A stretch of 51,059 nt of DNA from Thioploca sp. (GCA_012032555.1 JAAUSR010000034.1:1-51059); one strand, 5' to 3'. Shown: positions 40,477-50,786, numbered from the stretch's first letter. The notes: a model not told the origin generated them from the letters alone. Program-made: numbers and translations.

Positions 40477-42345
40477 CTACTGAGGTGAATCGTAAAGCCG
40501 TTTCGCATTAGCTGCGCCTTCCCGCATCTGTTTATGAATATCTTGGACATCTTCCTCAGAAGCGAGGGCACTTTGGCGCAAATCTGGGCGAAGATTGGTA
40601 TCAATGAAAGGTTCAATTGCGGTGACTCGTGCTTCCAATTCAGCTAGGCGAGTGTCTAAAGCATTTACGTCACCGGGTACTGGTTCTGGTGGTAATCCCC
40701 CGCCGGTTCCACTTCTTCCTAACCAGTCTCGCCAATCCCGCCAATCTTCTGGTTTTTCATACATATCCTTCCGTTCTTTAATGATTCCCTTGTCCTTAAG
40801 AATATTTTTCTCGATTTCCTTACGCCATTCCTTCTCTTTAATAACTTCTTTCCGGAGTTCTTTGAATTCTTTACGGGTGTCCTTAGATTCTTTAATAAAC
40901 TCCTTCTCTTTAAATTCTTTAAATTCTTTGCTCTTGACACACTTAACTGAAAAACTCGCTGTCATTACCAATCCAGCGGCACTAATATTGGTTATGGCAA
41001 CGCAGGTATCGACTTTCCCATAGGATTTAGAATTGGGTGTGGATGCGGCATTGAAGGTCGTATTGTTGGTGCTTCCAGGATAGGGGTCTCCCGCATCACC
41101 ACGATTGTTACCTTGTTCAAGATCACGGCGACCATCAGCCTGCAGGAGTGCTATTTTGGGATGGTTTTCATCCGCATTGGAGGCAATCGTCTCATCCACA
41201 TGCCAAATAAGTAAACCCGCACCGGGTAACTTTTGATCGTATAGAGTTTGTTGACGATTTTCGACGAGGAAATATTCGCTTCCAGCAGCACCATCTTTCC
41301 ACAATCGATAAACCATACGGCTGGTTTTCACATCATTAATACTAATTATGGCATTGTTCGTCTGATTAGTAATGGAAACCCAACCTTGATTAGCTTTACA
41401 CCAAGCAGAGGGATGCGCTGGAATCTCTCCATTGCCATTCCAACTGCCACCACCCATTAAACACCAATTACCAACACCCTCACCCGAGTAATCAGTGTCA
41501 TATAAATCTGGAAAACCAAATAGCAGATGGCCAAGTTCATGGCAACATACCCCGATTTTTGAGTCTTCAGGTACCGTTAGATAAGCATAGATTTGAGTAC
41601 TATCGGCATTATATGCCCCACCAGGTAAAACCCATTTATGCGACCAAATATCGTTAACATTGCCAGTGACTTCAGCACCAGCACCGGCATGAACGATGAT
41701 GAAAGCATCAACAAAATTATCACCGTCGTTATCATACAATGCAAAATCTACATCAGGATTAGCCGCTATGACGGCATCCCGCGCCATTGTCTGCGCATTT
41801 GGTTGGCTATTACCAGTTCCGGATGCGCCATGTGCATATTCGGTTAGTTTCTTGGGTAACTGATATGGCCCAACAACTTCCCCCACGATATCAACGAGGT
41901 TATTGCTTACTTCTCGATAGTATTCTCGAACGCTACCATGTGGTAACACCCCGGTGGAAAAAAATAGATCTTGGAAATGTTGTTTAGTTTGAATCATGGC
42001 CTTATCACTAAATTGCACCAGCACCACGATAATTCGCACTACACCACGCAATGGCGCACGGTCTGCTGCTGCTGATCGCACCACCGATAAGGGAGTTCCA
42101 ATTGGAAACCGGTTACCTGGGTAAATCAGACCATCGTCCAGACCAGGGGAGGTGTGCTCTCGGATTTGTAACAGATTGGCCACTCGCTCAGTTACAGTGT
42201 TGCGAAGTTGCGCCAGTTCCTGTTTGATGGTTTCTCGTAATTCGGGACTGGGGGCTACCATGCAGCAATCATTTGTATGGTTTTCTCGTATTTGGCGAGA
42301 AATAGTAGTAATATTCTGCCGGTGTGATGGTAATCGTGTATTCAT
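40477..42345 (-). CDS. M6-family metalloprotease-like protein with Lys/Glu-rich tail
   Basis: Start ATG 42345 is six bases after GAGGTG; the frame can open two codons earlier at GTG. The peptidase domain (about 100-470) has IIVVLVQFSDKA, YDNDGDNFVDAFIIVHAGAG and the zinc site VCCHELGHLLFGFPDLYD (HELGH near residue 270), then WCLMGGGSW as Met-turn: the immune inhibitor A type (M6). No signal peptide is visible. Residues about 471-529 are a Lys/Glu-rich run with K-E-F-K-E repeats, followed by PEDWRDWRDWLG, a Gly/Pro hinge, and a coiled coil (DTRLAELEARVTAIE) to the end. M6 peptidases usually lack such a tail. 78 nt separate it from the partner gene. Confidence 0.85.
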   Translation of the reverse strand: MNTRLPSHRQNITTISRQIRENHTNDCCMVAPSPELRETIKQELAQLRNTVTERVANLLQIREHTSPGLDDGLIYPGNRFPIGTPLSVVRSAAADRAPLRGVVRIIVVLVQFSDKAMIQTKQHFQDLFFSTGVLPHGSVREYYREVSNNLVDIVGEVVGPYQLPKKLTEYAHGASGTGNSQPNAQTMARDAVIAANPDVDFALYDNDGDNFVDAFIIVHAGAGAEVTGNVNDIWSHKWVLPGGAYNADSTQIYAYLTVPEDSKIGVCCHELGHLLFGFPDLYDTDYSGEGVGNWCLMGGGSWNGNGEIPAHPSAWCKANQGWVSITNQTNNAIISINDVKTSRMVYRLWKDGAAGSEYFLVENRQQTLYDQKLPGAGLLIWHVDETIASNADENHPKIALLQADGRRDLEQGNNRGDAGDPYPGSTNNTTFNAASTPNSKSYGKVDTCVAITNISAAGLVMTASFSVKCVKSKEFKEFKEKEFIKESKDTRKEFKELRKEVIKEKEWRKEIEKNILKDKGIIKERKDMYEKPEDWRDWRDWLGRSGTGGGLPPEPVPGDVNALDTRLAELEARVTAIEPFIDTNLRPDLRQSALASEEDVQDIHKQMREGAANAKRLYDSPQ

Positions 42346-42351
42346 ATGCAC

Positions 42352-42499
42352 CTCAACTGAAAGGGTAGAAAAGATGATAGATTAGATTTAAATAAGTAGA
42401 GTAGAATAGTACTTATTCTATAAACCAGATATGATTAATTAATTCATACAGAATCACCCCCCGGTCAACCGCTGTTTTCAGGTTTTTATATATCGTTTA
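42352..42499. other. Gap between the two upstream genes of the cluster
   Basis: 148 bases of AT-rich sequence without clear features; a separate promoter for the M6 gene could lie here. Confidence 0.3.
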
Positions 42500-42988
42500 T
42501 CATTCAGATCGAGCCGATTGGATCGAGAGGTGATCTCGATGGACAAATACTCGATTTGTGCCCGCGCGGCGCACTCGGCACGTTATGATATCCCCTAAAC
42601 TGATGTTTAATGGTTTAACGAGTTCTTCTGGCATGAGTACCACCAGAGATTTACCCTCTAGCTGTTCTAGAAGATTAGTGAAACCTTCTACTGAGCTGAC
42701 TTTTTGTACAGTTAACTCCACTGCCATAAAACCAATCGTGTCAGCAGAAGGTTGGTAAGAACGAACGACTCCAGTCACATCAGACCAATTCTCAATAATT
42801 TGTACAGATGTCATGTTATTTCCACCTAATTCTTTTGATGATTCTTGAGCAACTTGTACTTTGGTGCTTAAATCTTCATTACCTTTAAATATAGTCAAAG
42901 TATTGGCACTTAATCCTGCCTTAAATGGGAAACTGATTATCACTATTGTTATTATAATAGAATGTTTTTTCGGGTGATTGGTGTTCAT
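42500..42988 (-). CDS. Unknown, possibly secreted protein at head of M6/ATP-grasp cluster
   Basis: The frame from ATG 42988 gives 162 residues with a signal-like N-terminus (KKHSIIITIVIISFPFKAGLS). A second ATG at 42814 has the better ribosome site (AGGTGG, eight bases upstream) and would give a 104-residue cytosolic protein MTSVQIIENWSDVTGVV. Which is used decides whether it is exported. The common C-terminal part is beta-rich (ADTIGFMAVELTVQKV, KSLVVLMPEELVKPL, LGDIITCRVRRAGTNRVFVH), like a small beta-barrel or ligand-binding domain. I do not recognise the family. It is the first gene of a same-strand run with the M6 peptidase and ATP-grasp genes, so it may be the substrate, an inhibitor or a carrier. 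Confidence 0.55.
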   Translation of the reverse strand: MNTNHPKKHSIIITIVIISFPFKAGLSANTLTIFKGNEDLSTKVQVAQESSKELGGNNMTSVQIIENWSDVTGVVRSYQPSADTIGFMAVELTVQKVSSVEGFTNLLEQLEGKSLVVLMPEELVKPLNISLGDIITCRVRRAGTNRVFVHRDHLSIQSARSE

Positions 42989-43296
42989 TAGAATTGATAA
43001 TATTAGAACTCATATTTAAGAAATAATAGTTGGGTTTTTATTTAGTCGCTAAAAAATTTTTAGCTAAACTAATTTACGCTTTACTGTCAATAAAAACAAT
43101 ACTTAGTTTAGAAAGTCGTTTGTAGGGTAAGTTCGTTAACATCACTCACTTGCCACCGATAACCAATTTGCCCCTAATTAGAACTTGCTTTTTATACCTA
43201 TTAATTTCATGGTTATAATTCATGAATGTTAGGTTTCACTGCGTTCTACCCAACCTATTTAGCTTAATGGCATTGACTCTAAGCGGATTCAAGTCT
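42989..43296. other. Gap upstream of the cluster
   Basis: 308 bases without a gene. It must contain the promoter of the M6/ATP-grasp cluster. A degraded hairpin-type repeat (TGTTAGGTTTCACTGCGTTCTACCCAACCT region) spans about 43226-43258. Confidence 0.4.
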
Positions 43297-45141
43297 TTAA
43301 AATACCATATTTATCATCGTAATAAGAACGATTAAAAATAGTATAGTCATCAGACTACCAGCCCGCAGGTAATCCGCTACGCGATAACCCCCCGGTCCCA
43401 TCAATAATGCGTTGACCTGATGAGTGGGTAACATAAAAGAATTGGAAGTAGCCAGTGCAATGGTTAGAGCAAACATCGCCGGATCAGCATGGCTTTGAAT
43501 CGCAATATTGACTGCTAAGGGCACTAATAAAACCGTTGTCCCGACATTAGACATGAGTTGAGTAAACACGGTTGCGAGGATAGCTAAGGCTGTTTGTAAT
43601 ACCCAAACCGGCATTTCACCTATGCCATTTAAAGCTTGCTGTGCTAACCAAGCAGCCGTACCGGTGGCTTCAACCGCTTGACCTAGTGGGATTAAACCGG
43701 CGAGTAGAAATACAGTTTGCCAACTTACTCGCTTATAACCTTCATCAATAGTAATAACCCCTGAAATAATCATCCCTAAGGCGCCTATTAAGAAAGCAAT
43801 CGCTAAACGGGTTTCGGTAAATAAGATTAATCCCAGCGACAGCATAAGAAATCCGATTGCCCATCCCATTTTATGGGTGCGTTGTTCTTTATCCTGAGCA
43901 TGTAAAGTCACTGTGACAAAATTTTTATTATCCTTTAATGCCGCTAAATCTTCCCAGGTAGAATGAACCAGTAAGGTATCACCACTTTGCAATACTAAAT
44001 CACGTAACCCTTTTAAAATGACTTCATGATGACGATAGGCTTCGAGAACCGTTAAACCATAGGTTTTACGCATCCGTAAATCTAATAAGCTATAACCGAT
44101 TAATTGCGAATTGTTTGGAATGACCACTTCAGAAACACCCGCTTGAGTCGGGATTAATATTTCTGTAAAAATGCCAATTTGTGGTCTAATTAGTAAATGA
44201 AATTGATGCGCAAATTCAGTAATAGCTGTTTCATCTCCTATCATGGCAAAGCCGTCTCCGGGTTCAAGAATAACATCACGAGCCGGTGAAATCCGTAAAT
44301 GTTTGCCTTTTAATAAAGCTACAATCACAGCTGAGTGGTAAAGCGGTTCTTCATACGCTAATATGGGTTTTCCAGATAAAGGTGAATTGGGAGTGACTAA
44401 GAGTTCAAATACTTTGCCTTCTACACCATAACGCTGACGAAAATAATCAACCGGGGTGATGGAACGGGTTGCTAAGGTTTTAAGTGAGGGTAATATCCAA
44501 CGTCCGGCTACTAAAAAATAAATAAGACCAACACTAACCAATGCTAATCCAATTGGGGTTGGAGCAAATAACGTAAAGGGTTGCATCGGTGTCACCCCAG
44601 GTGGTAAAGCACTATTGGTACTTATGATTAAATCATTGAGGATAATCAGTGAGCTACAACCAACTAAAGTCAAAGTTCCACCTAATAAAGTACCAAAACC
44701 CATGGGCATGAGGAGACGTGATAAGGGAATATGAGTTCGTGCAGAAATTTGATTGACCACCGGTAAAAATAAAGCCGCTGCCGCGACATTTTGCATAAAA
44801 CTAGAACTGATGGCGATTGTGCCGAATATCATGGGTAAAACCCTTTTTTCGGTTTGACCGCTCACTTTAAGAATAAACTGCGCAAGTTTCGACATGATAC
44901 CCGCTTTATCTAAGCCGGCTCCCATAATCATCACGGCAATAATAGCGATCACGGCATTACTACTAAATCCATTCAATAGTTCTTGAGTTGGAATAAGTCC
45001 TAACAAACCGACGATAACCATAATGAGCATAGCGGCAACATCAACACGAACGACTTCGGTGACAAATAATAAGATAGTCAATACCAGTATAGCCAATACG
45101 AGCATCATATCTGTCGTTAAAGTGATGGTTTCAGTCATCAT
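43297..45141 (-). CDS. SLC13-type (DASS) permease with two RCK_C domains
   Basis: The 614-residue inner-membrane protein starts MMTETITLTTDMMLVLAIL. The N-terminal half has about five membrane segments, with AVIAIIAVMIMGAGLDKAG and ISSSFMQNVAAAALFLPVV, then MPMGFGTLLGGTLTLVGCSSLIILND, the first SLC13 transport motif (S-N-x/G-T). Two soluble RCK_C/TrkA-C domains lie at about 235-320 and 325-405 (GDGFAMIGDETAI, SGDTLLVHSTWEDL). The second half repeats the transport fold, with TQLMSNVGTTVLLVPLAVNIA and NSFMLPTHQVNALLMGPGG. Such proteins carry sulfate, dicarboxylates or related anions with sodium; substrate is not decidable here. In a sulfur bacterium, sulfate efflux or uptake is a reasonable guess only. 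Confidence 0.9.
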   Translation of the reverse strand: MMTETITLTTDMMLVLAILVLTILLFVTEVVRVDVAAMLIMVIVGLLGLIPTQELLNGFSSNAVIAIIAVMIMGAGLDKAGIMSKLAQFILKVSGQTEKRVLPMIFGTIAISSSFMQNVAAAALFLPVVNQISARTHIPLSRLLMPMGFGTLLGGTLTLVGCSSLIILNDLIISTNSALPPGVTPMQPFTLFAPTPIGLALVSVGLIYFLVAGRWILPSLKTLATRSITPVDYFRQRYGVEGKVFELLVTPNSPLSGKPILAYEEPLYHSAVIVALLKGKHLRISPARDVILEPGDGFAMIGDETAITEFAHQFHLLIRPQIGIFTEILIPTQAGVSEVVIPNNSQLIGYSLLDLRMRKTYGLTVLEAYRHHEVILKGLRDLVLQSGDTLLVHSTWEDLAALKDNKNFVTVTLHAQDKEQRTHKMGWAIGFLMLSLGLILFTETRLAIAFLIGALGMIISGVITIDEGYKRVSWQTVFLLAGLIPLGQAVEATGTAAWLAQQALNGIGEMPVWVLQTALAILATVFTQLMSNVGTTVLLVPLAVNIAIQSHADPAMFALTIALATSNSFMLPTHQVNALLMGPGGYRVADYLRAGSLMTILFLIVLITMINMVF

Positions 45142-45185
45142 AAGCAGATTCCGTTTAAAAGTATTTAAAAATAAATAAGTTATTA

Positions 45186-46490
45186 TTAAAGCATTCCACT
45201 GCGCTTAATCTCCCAATAACGATTAACTATTTTCACGGGTAATTGTTCCGGGACGGTATCTAAATAAATAATTCCTCGGTGGGTTAAGGTATCGTGCGTT
45301 TGACGACGAGTATTTAAATAGTCAAGCGTGGCAGCATGACGTAGGGCATCCTCAAAAGTATAAATCGGTTGCTCTAAAACTTCATTGAGAATACGTTCTT
45401 GTAAACTCGCTAGCAAAACTAAATGTTGGTGACGCAGTAATTGTAAAGCCGGCAACAGTTCATCGTTGTCTTCATCACGTAGATTGGAGATTAATACCAC
45501 TAAGGCGCGTTTTTTGTGGCGTTGCGTGAGTTGAGTGGCTGCATTTAAATAATCACTGGTGTGGGTACTGGGTTGTAAATCATAGACAGTATTGAGAATC
45601 ATATTGATTGTATTCATGCCTTTACGTGGTGCCAACCACCGTTGTTCACCACTGAAAGTCATGAGACCCAAAGCATCACCTTGCCGTAAGGCGACATAAG
45701 CTAACAACAAGATAGCATTGAGCATGTGATCAAAATGAGAAAGTGTACTATCTTGAGTTAGCATGCGGCGCCCACAATCAATTAACAAGATGACTTGTTG
45801 ATCACGTTCATCTTGATATTCTTTAGAAATAAGTTTTTTAAAACGTGAAGTGGCATTCCAGTCAATTTGACGCAAGGCATCACCAGGACGGTATTCTCGC
45901 AGTTGGTGAAATTCTAACCCTTCACCACGTCGCTGGAGTTGACGAATACCGAGTTGTCTCAGTCGATTCTCAGCAGCAAACCAAGCAAATTTAGTGATCG
46001 TCGCAAAATTAGGGTAAACTCGAATGGGAGTGATTAAGGGAATATAACGATAATGTTTCCAAAATCGCCAAGGTGATTCAATTAATAAGTGAACACCAGC
46101 AAATTGACAAGCTCCTCGTTGTTGTGGATTAATACGATATTGGGTTTCTATGCCAGCCAAAGCCGGTAGTTGCAATTGTTGAGGTTGCCCTTGTAATTCA
46201 CTGGTAATCGGATAATCATCGAAAATTTCTACCCGATAGGATTGGGTAGAGGAATTATAGAGTTGAAGAATCACTTCACTCCAAACCCCGATCGGTAGTG
46301 AACCGGCTACTTGACGTTGTACTCGCACTACCGGCATTTTCCAGACGCGCCAAGCATCAAATAATGCTAGTAAAAGTAAGATAACACTGCTTCCTTGCCA
46401 AAAATGAATTAGTAATGGATAGTATCCCACTACCAATGCCATAATTAACCACAATGTTAGGCCTAAGAAAGCTGCTAAAGCCGGTTTCAT
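45186..46490 (-). CDS. DUF58 domain membrane protein
   Basis: 434 residues. Two membrane segments (about 4-24 and 28-46) are followed by a region carrying Q-L-Y-N-S and FDDYPITSEL, then the DUF58 core FHQLREYRPGDALRQIDWNATSRFKKLISKEYQDERDQQVILLIDCGRRM (about 197-245), an incomplete von Willebrand A-like fold whose D-x-G-R-R-M replaces the usual metal site. DUF58 proteins often sit with MoxR AAA+ ATPases and VWA proteins in putative metal-insertion or stress chaperone systems. No MoxR or VWA neighbour is present here. The gap to the SLC13 gene is 44 nt on the same strand. Confidence 0.88.
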   Translation of the reverse strand: MKPALAAFLGLTLWLIMALVVGYYPLLIHFWQGSSVILLLLALFDAWRVWKMPVVRVQRQVAGSLPIGVWSEVILQLYNSSTQSYRVEIFDDYPITSELQGQPQQLQLPALAGIETQYRINPQQRGACQFAGVHLLIESPWRFWKHYRYIPLITPIRVYPNFATITKFAWFAAENRLRQLGIRQLQRRGEGLEFHQLREYRPGDALRQIDWNATSRFKKLISKEYQDERDQQVILLIDCGRRMLTQDSTLSHFDHMLNAILLLAYVALRQGDALGLMTFSGEQRWLAPRKGMNTINMILNTVYDLQPSTHTSDYLNAATQLTQRHKKRALVVLISNLRDEDNDELLPALQLLRHQHLVLLASLQERILNEVLEQPIYTFEDALRHAATLDYLNTRRQTHDTLTHRGIIYLDTVPEQLPVKIVNRYWEIKRSGML

Positions 46491-46608
46491 TAAAATAATC
46501 CTGTATAAGGTAAATGGGTATCCATTCAGTCTATCTTTAACAGATTTAATCTAGTTTTATTGATTAATTTCAAATATTTATTATAAAACAAAGGTCGTTA
46601 GTATTATC

Positions 46609-47453
46609 ATGAAAATTTGTGGATTTGAAGTGGGTTTAAAACACCCTTTTTTTCTTATCGCTGGACCTTGTATCATTGAATCAGAACAACTCGCTCTAGA
46701 AACAGCTGGACAATTGCGAACGATTACCGAAGAATTAGGCATTCCTTTCATATATAAGTCATCATTGATAAAGCCAATCGTTCATCACATTTAAGTTTTC
46801 GTGGTATAGGAATAGAACAAGGGTTATCTATTCTGGAAAAAGTTCGTCAACAAATCAAAGTACCGGTTTTAACTGATGTTCATGAGGATACGCCTTTGTT
46901 GGAAGTAGCTACTGTCGTTGATGTTTTACAAACCCCGGCTTTTTTATGTCGGCAAACGAATTTTATTCAAAACGTGGCACGTCAGGGACTACCTATGAAT
47001 ATTAAAAAAGGCCAATTTCTTGCGCCTGGGGATATGATTCAGGTAGTTAATAAAGCCAAAGCAGTGGGTAATCATGATATTATGGTCTGTGAACGCGGTG
47101 TCTCTTTTGGATACAATAACCTCATTGCAGATATGCGTGCCTTGGCCACCATGCGAAATACCGGTTGCCCGGTGGTTTTTGATGCCACTCATTCAGTGCA
47201 ACTACCTGGTGGGCAAGGCGATTCTTCCGGCGGACAACGAGAATTTGTGCCAGTACTAGCACGCGCTGCAATAGCCGCTGGTATAGCCGGTTTATTTATG
47301 GAAACTCATCCGGAGCCACAAAAGGCACTAAGTGATGGCCCTAATGTGTGGCCCTTAAATAAAATGTTTGCCTTATTAGCAACCTTAAAGGCGCTTGATG
47401 ATAAAATTAAACTGTATGGTTTCATTGAACTTGAGGATAATGAAGCTGAGTAA
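46609..47453 (+). pseudogene. kdsA: 3-deoxy-8-phosphooctulonate synthase with single-base frameshift
   Basis: KdsA condenses arabinose 5-phosphate with phosphoenolpyruvate to make KDO 8-phosphate for LPS. The frame from ATG 46609 ([20 protein letters not shown]) stops after [12 protein letters not shown]. Adding one T at 46765-46766 gives [19 protein letters not shown], the invariant KdsA substrate motif, and joins the rest: [61 protein letters not shown]. Intact length is 281 residues, normal. kdsA is essential with LPS, so a sequence error is more likely than a real mutation. eno follows as in other gammaproteobacteria. Confidence 0.93.
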
Positions 47454-47465
47454 TTCACCTGACGC

Positions 47466-47581
47466 AACCACCCCTAACCCCTCCTTGGTAAGGAGGGGGA
47501 ATACATACCCCATGGTTTACTCTCCTCCTTATTACCATGGTTTACTCCCCGCCTTAATTAAGGAGGGGCTGGGGGTGGTTA
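47466..47581. repeat. Palindromic repeat between kdsA and eno
   Basis: AACCACCCCTAACCCCTCCT (47466) and its partner AGGAGGGGCTGGGGGTGGTT (ending about 47580) form a 20-bp imperfect inverted repeat. Inside, CTCCTTGGTAAGGAG makes a second hairpin, and CCATGGTTTACTC occurs twice. It is a mini-element in the intergenic region of an otherwise conserved gene pair. Confidence 0.7.
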
Positions 47582-47654
47582 AATCAAAAGTGAGTCAATA
47601 AGTCAAGTTTACCTTTTCAACAAACCTGATCAAAAGGAATTATAACAGGAGTAA

Positions 47655-48941
<1,287 letters not shown>

Positions 48942-48971
48942 CTGAGATTACACGCCGTGTTTCTCCCGTTT

Positions 48972-48998
48972 CCCCCCCCCCCCCATCATTAAGGGGGG
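48972..48998. repeat. Poly-C run and C/G hairpin
   Basis: A run of 13 C (48972-48984) followed by ATCATTAA and six G forms a hairpin, CCCCCC/GGGGGG. It belongs to the 'CTCCCCCCTTAATTAAGGGGGG'-like repeats of the window. The C13 run is unusual in this AT-rich sequence and may be length-variable. Confidence 0.6.
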
Positions 48999-49194
48999 AT
49001 TTACCACACGCCGGTAGATTTCTCCAAATCCGCCTATTTTCCATTTTAGCAAAAGGGAATACAGAAACTGTGCGCAACCGGAGTTAAGTTAATTAAAATT
49101 AAGGTTTTACTAAGCAATTTAGTCTAACCCCAATCTAGGCTATATCAATAAAAAGATAAATGATAGTAGATTACCCGTTGTGCTTTAACCAATC

Positions 49195-50004
49195 ATGAAA
49201 AAAACACTCTACGAATTTCTAGGCGTTGAATCCAATGCTACTCCAGAAGAAATCAAAGCGGCAGCACAACAGTTAGCCAGAAAATTTCATCCTAGCAAAT
49301 ATCCAGGTAATCCAAGAGTAGTTGCTCGTTTTAATCAAATTAAACGCGTTTATAATACCTTGGCTAATCCACAAAAACGAGCTGATTATGATGCAACTTT
49401 GGAGAAAGTAATATCCAAATCTAACCCCACCCCATCCCTGATTTCTTCTCCAACAATGGCTACCACTTTACCGGCTAAAAATTCATCTAAACCAAATTAC
49501 TTTATTCAATCAGAACAAATCATTTACCGTGCTTATATTCATTGGTTTGGTTATATTAAAGCATTGTTCCTTATCGGAATAGCGGCTTATTTATTATGGT
49601 TTAGCGATTTCCTCTTAGATAAATTCATAGAAACAATGCCATTTGGGCGCAATCAGCGGTTATATTTTCAATGGAGTTTGCTCAGTTTATTTTGGCTAGG
49701 TATATTTTTATTATTACAGACCTTATTGATACAATTAACCACCACTTTAGTAATCACCTCACAACAAATCATTGCTAACATAGGCCTCATTTTTAAACAA
49801 AACCTCATTATAAAACCTGATCAATTTGAGCAGCTTGAAATCCAACAAAGTCAATTAGGTAAAATTTTCGGCTTTGGTACCCTTAAATTGAGAGGGACCA
49901 AAGGAAAAGGGGTAGGCGAGATAGCTATTAAAATTTATAATGTAGCGGCACCACACCAATTTGAACAACAACTTTGGCGTTTTATCAAAACCAACGCTCA
50001 ATAA
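49195..50004 (+). CDS. Membrane protein with J-domain-like N-terminus (HPD to HPS) and PH-like domain
   Basis: Residues 3-66 match a J-domain: YEFLGVESNATPEEIKAAAQ, LARKFHPSKYPGN, RFNQIKRVYNTLANPQKRADYD. The invariant H-P-D of DnaJ is H-P-S, so DnaK stimulation in the usual way is unlikely. A Ser/Pro/Thr-rich linker (74-96) leads to two membrane segments (about 116-134 and 155-180) and a C-terminal bPH2-like domain, TTTLVITSQQIIANIGLIFKQN, with LEIQQSQLGKIFGFGTLKLRGT (the DUF304-type pattern). The combination looks like a membrane-attached regulator or adaptor. Codon use matches neighbours. rph follows 40 nt later on the same strand. Confidence 0.75.
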   Translation: MKKTLYEFLGVESNATPEEIKAAAQQLARKFHPSKYPGNPRVVARFNQIKRVYNTLANPQKRADYDATLEKVISKSNPTPSLISSPTMATTLPAKNSSKPNYFIQSEQIIYRAYIHWFGYIKALFLIGIAAYLLWFSDFLLDKFIETMPFGRNQRLYFQWSLLSLFWLGIFLLLQTLLIQLTTTLVITSQQIIANIGLIFKQNLIIKPDQFEQLEIQQSQLGKIFGFGTLKLRGTKGKGVGEIAIKIYNVAAPHQFEQQLWRFIKTNAQ

Positions 50005-50043
50005 CCCCGATCGAATACAACTTGAATAGTAAAAGGATTTTTT

Positions 50044-50763
50044 ATGCGTCCCAGTGGTCGAGCTGCTAATGAACTTCGCCGAATTAATCTTACTCGTCAT
50101 TATACTCAACATGCCGAGGGTTCAGTATTAGCTGAATTTGGTAAAACCAAAGTGATTTGCACAGCCAGTGTCGAAGAACGTGTGCCCCGTTTCCTCAAAG
50201 ATAAAAAAAGGGGTTGGTTAACTGCAGAATATGGCATGTTGCCTCGCTCTACTCATGACCGTATGCAGCGTGAAGCCAGTGCCGGTCGGCAAGGTGGACG
50301 TACCTTAGAGATTCAACGTTTAATTGGACGCTCTTTGCGAGCAGTAATCGATTTAGCCGCTTTAGGTGAACGAACGATTACCCTAGATTGTGATGTGATT
50401 CAAGCAGATGGTGGGACTAGAACAGCGGCTATCACCGGCAGTTATTTAGCTTTAGTCGATGCCATACAATATTTACTGAGTAAAAACCTGATTACCACTA
50501 ATCCTATTCATGGTGCAGTTGCTGCTGTTTCAGTCGGTATTTATCAGGGCATACCGATTGTAGATTTGGATTATCAAGAAGATTCGGAAGCAGAAACTGA
50601 TATGAACATCGTCATGAATGAAGCAGGTGCTTATATTGAGATCCAAGGAACAGCAGAAGGACATGCTTTCCACCCACATGAACTACAAAACATGCTAAGT
50701 TTGGCAAAAGAAGGTATTCATCAGCTATTGCTAGCACAAGATCAAGTATTAAATCACAATTAG
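50044..50763 (+). CDS. rph: Ribonuclease PH
   Basis: RNase PH is a phosphorolytic 3'-5' exoribonuclease that trims tRNA precursors. AAAAGGATTTTTT precedes ATG 50044. The 239 residues match the family: [133 protein letters not shown]. Phosphate-binding G-G-x-R-T and the catalytic D in the DLDYxED segment are present. Confidence 0.98.
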   Translation: MRPSGRAANELRRINLTRHYTQHAEGSVLAEFGKTKVICTASVEERVPRFLKDKKRGWLTAEYGMLPRSTHDRMQREASAGRQGGRTLEIQRLIGRSLRAVIDLAALGERTITLDCDVIQADGGTRTAAITGSYLALVDAIQYLLSKNLITTNPIHGAVAAVSVGIYQGIPIVDLDYQEDSEAETDMNIVMNEAGAYIEIQGTAEGHAFHPHELQNMLSLAKEGIHQLLLAQDQVLNHN

Positions 50764-50786
50764 GAGATCACTGCCCTTAAGCTAAG

